A stretch of DNA of 64,000 nt from Methanocella_A sp049676595 (GTDB lineage Archaea > Halobacteriota > Methanocellia > Methanocellales > Methanocellaceae), in assembly GCF_049676595.1 (NCBI RefSeq), contig NZ_CP187259.1, positions 310,001 through 374,000 of the forward strand, read 5' to 3'. The notes below the pieces were generated by a model that saw nothing but the letters and a program-made list of their open reading frames with translations, was not told the origin of the DNA and made no database searches. Shown piece after piece: positions 61,023-64,000 of the stretch. Numbering within the stretch: the first letter of the stretch is position 1; each line of letters opens with the position of its first letter. Made by a program: the position numbers and the translations under genes.

Positions 61023-62045
61023 TTAGGGCTTGCGCTGCCTGATCTTCTTCGCCGCGGCAGCCAGGGCAATGGCCAGGATGACACAGGCGGCGAGCACTGC
61101 CACGTAGGGCCACCAGGCCTCCCACCATGCATCCCAGTAAGCTTTGCGCGGGGCGTGGGCCTGGGCGGCTATTGGTGTAGTCTGGTGCCAGTTATCTCCG
61201 GTCTTGTATACCAGGTAGAACTGGGGTAGCGTATCGTATGTGTCCGTCCTGCTGTCGACCTTGAAGTCTGCGGTGTACATGTCGCCGGCCTTCAGGGTGC
61301 CGACGTAGAACTCCTGGGGCTCGAACACGAACTGGTCGCCGGCGGCTTTTACGCTCACAGCTTCGATGGGCGTCTTCAGCGGGTTGGCGATGTCCAGGCT
61401 CATCTCGTTCTCGGTGCCGTTATATGCCTCGGCGTATTTGCTCACGATGAGCCGGGGCTCGGTCCGGTCCACCTGTACCCGGACAGGGTAGTTAAGGTAG
61501 ACGTCGTCGTCCGAGGTTTTGACTTTCAGGGTCAGCTCGTAGGTGCCGTCTGGGGCGGCGCTATCGGCCTTGATGCCGAACTCGAAGCGGGCGGAGTCAC
61601 CGGCGCCCAGCACACAGGTATCCATGTACTGGCCGGTGGTGACCTGGACGGGCCCTGCAGCAATCAGGTTGACGAACTCGACGGTAGCCGATCCTGCGGT
61701 CCCCTCGGACGTGGTCTGCTGGTCGGTCATCGTCTGCACCGTGCCCGGCGTCTGGTGGGTGCTGTCGAAGTAGTTCGAGGTGACTGTGTCAGAGTGCACC
61801 GTCGTATTGACGGCCGTGGAGGCTTTGAGCGTGTTTGTAACGGTCACGACCACTGTTCCCGAGTCGCCCGGCATCAGGGGGCTCGAGGCCGCCTGGGCCG
61901 TGTACGTCGCATACGGTACCACCTTGTAGTCGGTCACCGACAGCACCGGCTTTACGCTCGCCGCCGTCAAGGCCGGGGTAACCAGCGCGAAGGTCAGCAG
62001 CAGTAGCACTGCTAGTATTTTAGTTATTGTCCTGATAGATGGCAT
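61023..62045 (-). CDS. exported Ig-like/CARDB surface protein with C-terminal anchor
   Basis: A protein of 340 residues. Signal sequence (ILAVLLLLTFALVTPALTAA), then beta-rich domains with the MPGDSGTVVVTVTNTL and GDSARFEFGIKADSAAPDGT patterns of archaeal S-layer/CARDB-type domains, a Trp-rich pre-anchor (YWDAWWEAWWPY) and a C-terminal helix (VAVLAACVILAIALAAAAKK). Archaeal ABC-2 exporters are often encoded with such proteins. ATG 62045 overlaps the preceding gene by 26 bp; AGGAGG lies 10 nt upstream. Confidence 0.82.
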   Translation of the reverse strand: MPSIRTITKILAVLLLLTFALVTPALTAASVKPVLSVTDYKVVPYATYTAQAASSPLMPGDSGTVVVTVTNTLKASTAVNTTVHSDTVTSNYFDSTHQTPGTVQTMTDQQTTSEGTAGSATVEFVNLIAAGPVQVTTGQYMDTCVLGAGDSARFEFGIKADSAAPDGTYELTLKVKTSDDDVYLNYPVRVQVDRTEPRLIVSKYAEAYNGTENEMSLDIANPLKTPIEAVSVKAAGDQFVFEPQEFYVGTLKAGDMYTADFKVDSRTDTYDTLPQFYLVYKTGDNWHQTTPIAAQAHAPRKAYWDAWWEAWWPYVAVLAACVILAIALAAAAKKIRQRKP

Positions 62046-62496
62046 CTGCCATGTTCCTCCTGTCAATGATCTTGTAGCTCACGGATCCCTGGACCGAGCG
62101 GCCCTTCATGAATCTGACCGCGAACGAGCTCGCGTACTTTTCGGCATCGTCCGCCGTCTGCCACCGGTAGAGGCCCCGGAAGTCTCCCGTCTCCGGATCG
62201 TACAGCCAGAGCTTGTGCCTGAAGCCGGGCAACCCTGCGAAGAAGGGCACGGGCAGGTTGAGGAAGATCTTGTTGGCTGCCGGGGACATGTTCGCCAGGT
62301 GGAACCTGACCGTGAAGATCGCCTCCGGCTCCCCTGCTTCCGGCCGCAGGATTTCGATCTCCTTGACGATCTCGTAGTCCCTGCCTTCGAAGCTGATCGT
62401 CTTACCCACCCGGTCCCCGGGAAACCTGACCTTCCCCGTTATTCTGCAGGCGATGTACCTCGCCAGCGAGGCCAGCGGGCTGAAACTGAGCGACAT
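62020..62496 (-). CDS. small protein, YdhR/antibiotic-monooxygenase-like
   Basis: A protein of 158 residues. The C-terminal part has LWLYDPETGDFRGLYRWQTA and DAEKYASSFAVRFMKGRSVQ followed by VSYKIID, the pattern of ferredoxin-like alpha-beta barrel 'YdhR-like' proteins where a strand GxYxW precedes a helix. The N-terminal part is beta-rich (GKTISFEGRDYEIVKEIEIL). Function unknown; lies second in the TrmB-linked operon, 16 bp after the cupin gene. Confidence 0.7.
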   Translation of the reverse strand: MSLSFSPLASLARYIACRITGKVRFPGDRVGKTISFEGRDYEIVKEIEILRPEAGEPEAIFTVRFHLANMSPAANKIFLNLPVPFFAGLPGFRHKLWLYDPETGDFRGLYRWQTADDAEKYASSFAVRFMKGRSVQGSVSYKIIDRRNMADAIYQDNN

Positions 62497-62512
62497 TTCC
62501 CCGCCTCTCCTT

Positions 62513-62902
62513 TTACAGCAGCGCGGGGAAGAACTTGGCCAGCAGGTACACGTCTTCCCTGTCTGCCACTATCCGGTGCCGGACTCCCTCAGGTATCACC
62601 GAGACCACCCCGGGCTCGTAGACGAAGGGCTTGCCGTTCACGTCGGCCTCCGCCCTGCCCGAGATAATCTCGTGCAGCTCGTGCTTGTCAGCATGTACGT
62701 GATCGCCGATCGCATGCCCCGCCTCGATTCTGATCAGGTGGCAGCTCAGCCTTCCCCCGGTCATGCTGCCGGTTACGAGGTGTTTGAGGTACACGCCTTT
62801 GAAGGTAGAGTGCTCGTTCCAGGGCAGGCTTTCGACAGTGGCTGACCTGCCGTCTGCAATAATCCTGCCATCCCTGAACTTGCTGACCGCATCGCTTTCC
62901 AT
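62513..62902 (-). CDS. cupin-domain protein
   Basis: A 129-residue single cupin barrel: motif 1 IGDHVHADKHELHEIISGRA supplies His, His and Glu metal ligands, motif 2 GVVSVIPEGVRHRIVA supplies the last His. Small cupins bind metals or act as sensors or isomerases. ATG 62902 is chosen for GGAGG 6-7 nt upstream; ATG 62926 adds eight residues. First gene of the operon 62902-59140, downstream of a TATA box (62979-62988) and the operator at 62995-63022. Confidence 0.85.
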   Translation of the reverse strand: MESDAVSKFRDGRIIADGRSATVESLPWNEHSTFKGVYLKHLVTGSMTGGRLSCHLIRIEAGHAIGDHVHADKHELHEIISGRAEADVNGKPFVYEPGVVSVIPEGVRHRIVADREDVYLLAKFFPALL

Positions 62903-62978
62903 GTTGTCCCTCCGATCGGGCATCATCGACGCCCGTATATCGGTATTTATCTTAACAACTACTAATTGAGCCGCAAGC

Positions 62979-62988
62979 TATAAAAAGG
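62979..62988 (-). promoter_or_regulatory. TATA promoter of the cupin-ABC operon
   Basis: CCTTTTTATA on the minus strand, about 80 bp before the cupin start and immediately downstream of the 62995-63022 operator, an activator-type layout. Confidence 0.45.
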
Positions 62989-62994
62989 TTTGGT

Positions 62995-63022
62995 ATTGGT
63001 AGTTTTATGAAAAACTACCAAT
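62995..63022. promoter_or_regulatory. TrmB-type operator upstream of the cupin-ABC operon
   Basis: Perfect inverted repeat ATTGGTAGTTTT-ATGA-AAAACTACCAAT. The inner 24-bp core has the form TGGTAGT-N10-ACTACCA, identical in spacing to the site at 63846-63869. Confidence 0.75.
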
Positions 63023-63846
63023 CAGACATGATGGCCTGGCTTGTGCTGCTCCGGGTAAACGAGGGGCATACGCTCCCAGAACGTCTGGAAAGCCGTCTGC
63101 GCGAGCATGTTGACGAGGGGGCTGCCGGTGGTGATCCCGGACCTGTTCTGCACGGGCAGCGGCGGCACGTACATGAACGTGTCGTCGTCTACGACCACCA
63201 GGAGGAGCCGGGTAATGTTAACCGGGGGTATCGGTAGCCTCATGTTCTTCAGGATGGGCTCCAGGTCGGTGAGGTCCACGCCAAAGGCATCCTTCATGGT
63301 CAGGTATTTCAGCCCGTACTTTTCCGGGATCGAAAGGTCGGTTCCAAAAGTGATGAGCTCGACGTCGATTTCCCTGCCCGTGAGGAATGCCAGGTAGTGC
63401 AGGTAAGCGTCGGGCAGGACCAGCTTGACCGTTTTTTTGGCGTTGGTCAGCATCTCCTCTATGGAGTTGCCAATGTTTCCCTCGCCGTACACGGTCCATA
63501 TCATGTCCGGCAGGGCCTGCTCGACCCTGCTCTCCTCGAGCTCTTCCAGCTCCTGCAAAGCCATCTCTTCGGCGCTGCGGTGGATCTCGGTGAGGTGCTT
63601 GATCGCTATCTTCGGCGGGGTGGCCCGGTACATGGCGGGCTTGGCGTTGACTACCTGGACGAGACCCTTGTCCATCAAGGTCTTTAAGCTCTGGTAGACG
63701 CTGGGCTTGGGCGCGTCCAGGTACTCGTAAATCTGCTTGACTTCCGCCCTGTCAAAGAGTACGAGGGCAGAGTAGACCTTGGCTTCGTATTCTGTGAGGC
63801 CGAGGGTCTTCAGAGAATCGACAAGATTGCTCGATAAGGGCTTCAT
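63022..63846 (-). CDS. TrmB-family transcriptional regulator
   Basis: A protein of 274 residues. N-terminal TrmB winged helix (SLKTLGLTEYEAKVYSALVL, YEYLDAPKPSVYQSLKTLMD, KGLVQVVNAKPAMYRATPP), a coiled-coil linker (HRSAEEMALQELEELEESRV), then a sugar/ligand-binding-type C-terminal domain (NIGNSIEEMLTNAKKTVKLV). ATG 63846 is chosen; its first codons overlap the operator at 63846-63869. The matching operator beyond its stop codon points to control of the cupin-ABC operon. The ligand is unknown. Confidence 0.9.
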   Translation of the reverse strand: MKPLSSNLVDSLKTLGLTEYEAKVYSALVLFDRAEVKQIYEYLDAPKPSVYQSLKTLMDKGLVQVVNAKPAMYRATPPKIAIKHLTEIHRSAEEMALQELEELEESRVEQALPDMIWTVYGEGNIGNSIEEMLTNAKKTVKLVLPDAYLHYLAFLTGREIDVELITFGTDLSIPEKYGLKYLTMKDAFGVDLTDLEPILKNMRLPIPPVNITRLLLVVVDDDTFMYVPPLPVQNRSGITTGSPLVNMLAQTAFQTFWERMPLVYPEQHKPGHHV

Positions 63847-63869
63847 GGTAGTTTTCAGTAATACTACCA
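63846..63869. promoter_or_regulatory. TrmB-type autoregulatory operator
   Basis: TGGTAGT-TTTCAGTAAT-ACTACCA overlaps the regulator start codon, a position suited to repression of its own gene. Same half-sites and N10 spacer as 62995-63022. Confidence 0.7.
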
Positions 63870-63903
63870 CTCGCCCCCGCATAAAGCTTGTTATGCCACG
63901 GGC

Positions 63904-64000
63904 CTAACCTTTCGCGCTCTCAATAGAGCGCAGCATCAGCCCGATCGAATAGTTCACGAACTCGTCCTGCATGCCGGTTGACGGGGCCGTGCTGATCACG
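63904..64000 (-). CDS. partial C-terminus, possibly TetR-family regulator
   Basis: The last 31 codons of a gene entering from the right edge, ending STGMQDEFVNYSIGLMLRSI then ESAKG and stop. A C-terminal amphipathic helix of this kind closes many TetR-type regulators, but too little is visible to assign a family. Confidence 0.4.
   Translation of the reverse strand, partial: VISTAPSTGMQDEFVNYSIGLMLRSIESAKG

Overview
The window is archaeal and reads as a methanogen chromosome, most like the order Methanocellales (Rice Cluster I). The supporting genes are Orc1/Cdc6, the PolD small subunit, a CDC48/VAT ATPase, the proteasome-activating nucleotidase PAN, an archaeal CCA-adding enzyme, AMP phosphorylase, a polyprenyl synthase for ether lipids, a euryarchaeal Ski2-type helicase and HypF (hydrogenase maturation). 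Order-level assignment is inference from gene content and style; no database was searched.

Layout. 1-7 kb: a probable replication origin (AT-rich tract plus ORB-like boxes) upstream of orc1/cdc6, two paralogous signal peptidases around a peroxiredoxin-like protein without its catalytic Cys, and the PolD small subunit. 7-18 kb: PIN protein, small proteins including a C4HC3 zinc protein, AMP phosphorylase, secreted Cys-peptidase-like protein, zinc dehydrogenase, CDC48, prenyl synthase. 18-31 kb: helicase, transglutaminase-like exoprotein, DnaJ membrane protein, PAS histidine kinase, two DNA-binding regulators separated by a triple palindrome, HypF. 31-46 kb: bactofilin-like protein, AhpC peroxiredoxin, tRNA-Thr, CNNM-type transporter, KGG-repeat protein, second PAS kinase, and an operon of two small twin membrane proteins with a radical SAM/SPASM enzyme and a hydrolase. 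46-58 kb: deacetylase-family enzyme, CCA enzyme plus ThpR, a chain of DUF362 lipoprotein, polyferredoxin and PolX, then DedA and PAN. 58-64 kb: a five-gene operon (cupin, small protein, exported Ig-like protein, ABC ATPase, ABC-2 permease) beside a TrmB regulator. The same 24-bp operator, TGGTAGT-N10-ACTACCA, lies at the regulator's start and upstream of the operon.

The most striking non-coding content is a set of long palindromic repeats in intergenic DNA. Five copies of an approximately 420-470 bp element built of CCACGGCGGCACGG units in opposing orientation are present. In three of them a second 314-332 bp element with terminal inverted repeats TGCTGTGTTGCAT is inserted at exactly the same position, with a 9-bp target duplication (GCACGGCGA or GCACGGCGG; one copy has a single mismatch). 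Eight full or core copies of this second element occur in the window, and the full copies appear almost identical, so it moved recently. Other unrelated long palindromes lie at 8898-9386, 15807-16280 and 47611-47792, one of them again containing a nested inner palindrome.

Start codons were chosen from visible Shine-Dalgarno-like sequences (GGTGA/GGAGG type), overlaps with neighbours and TATA spacing; where these disagree the entry says so.
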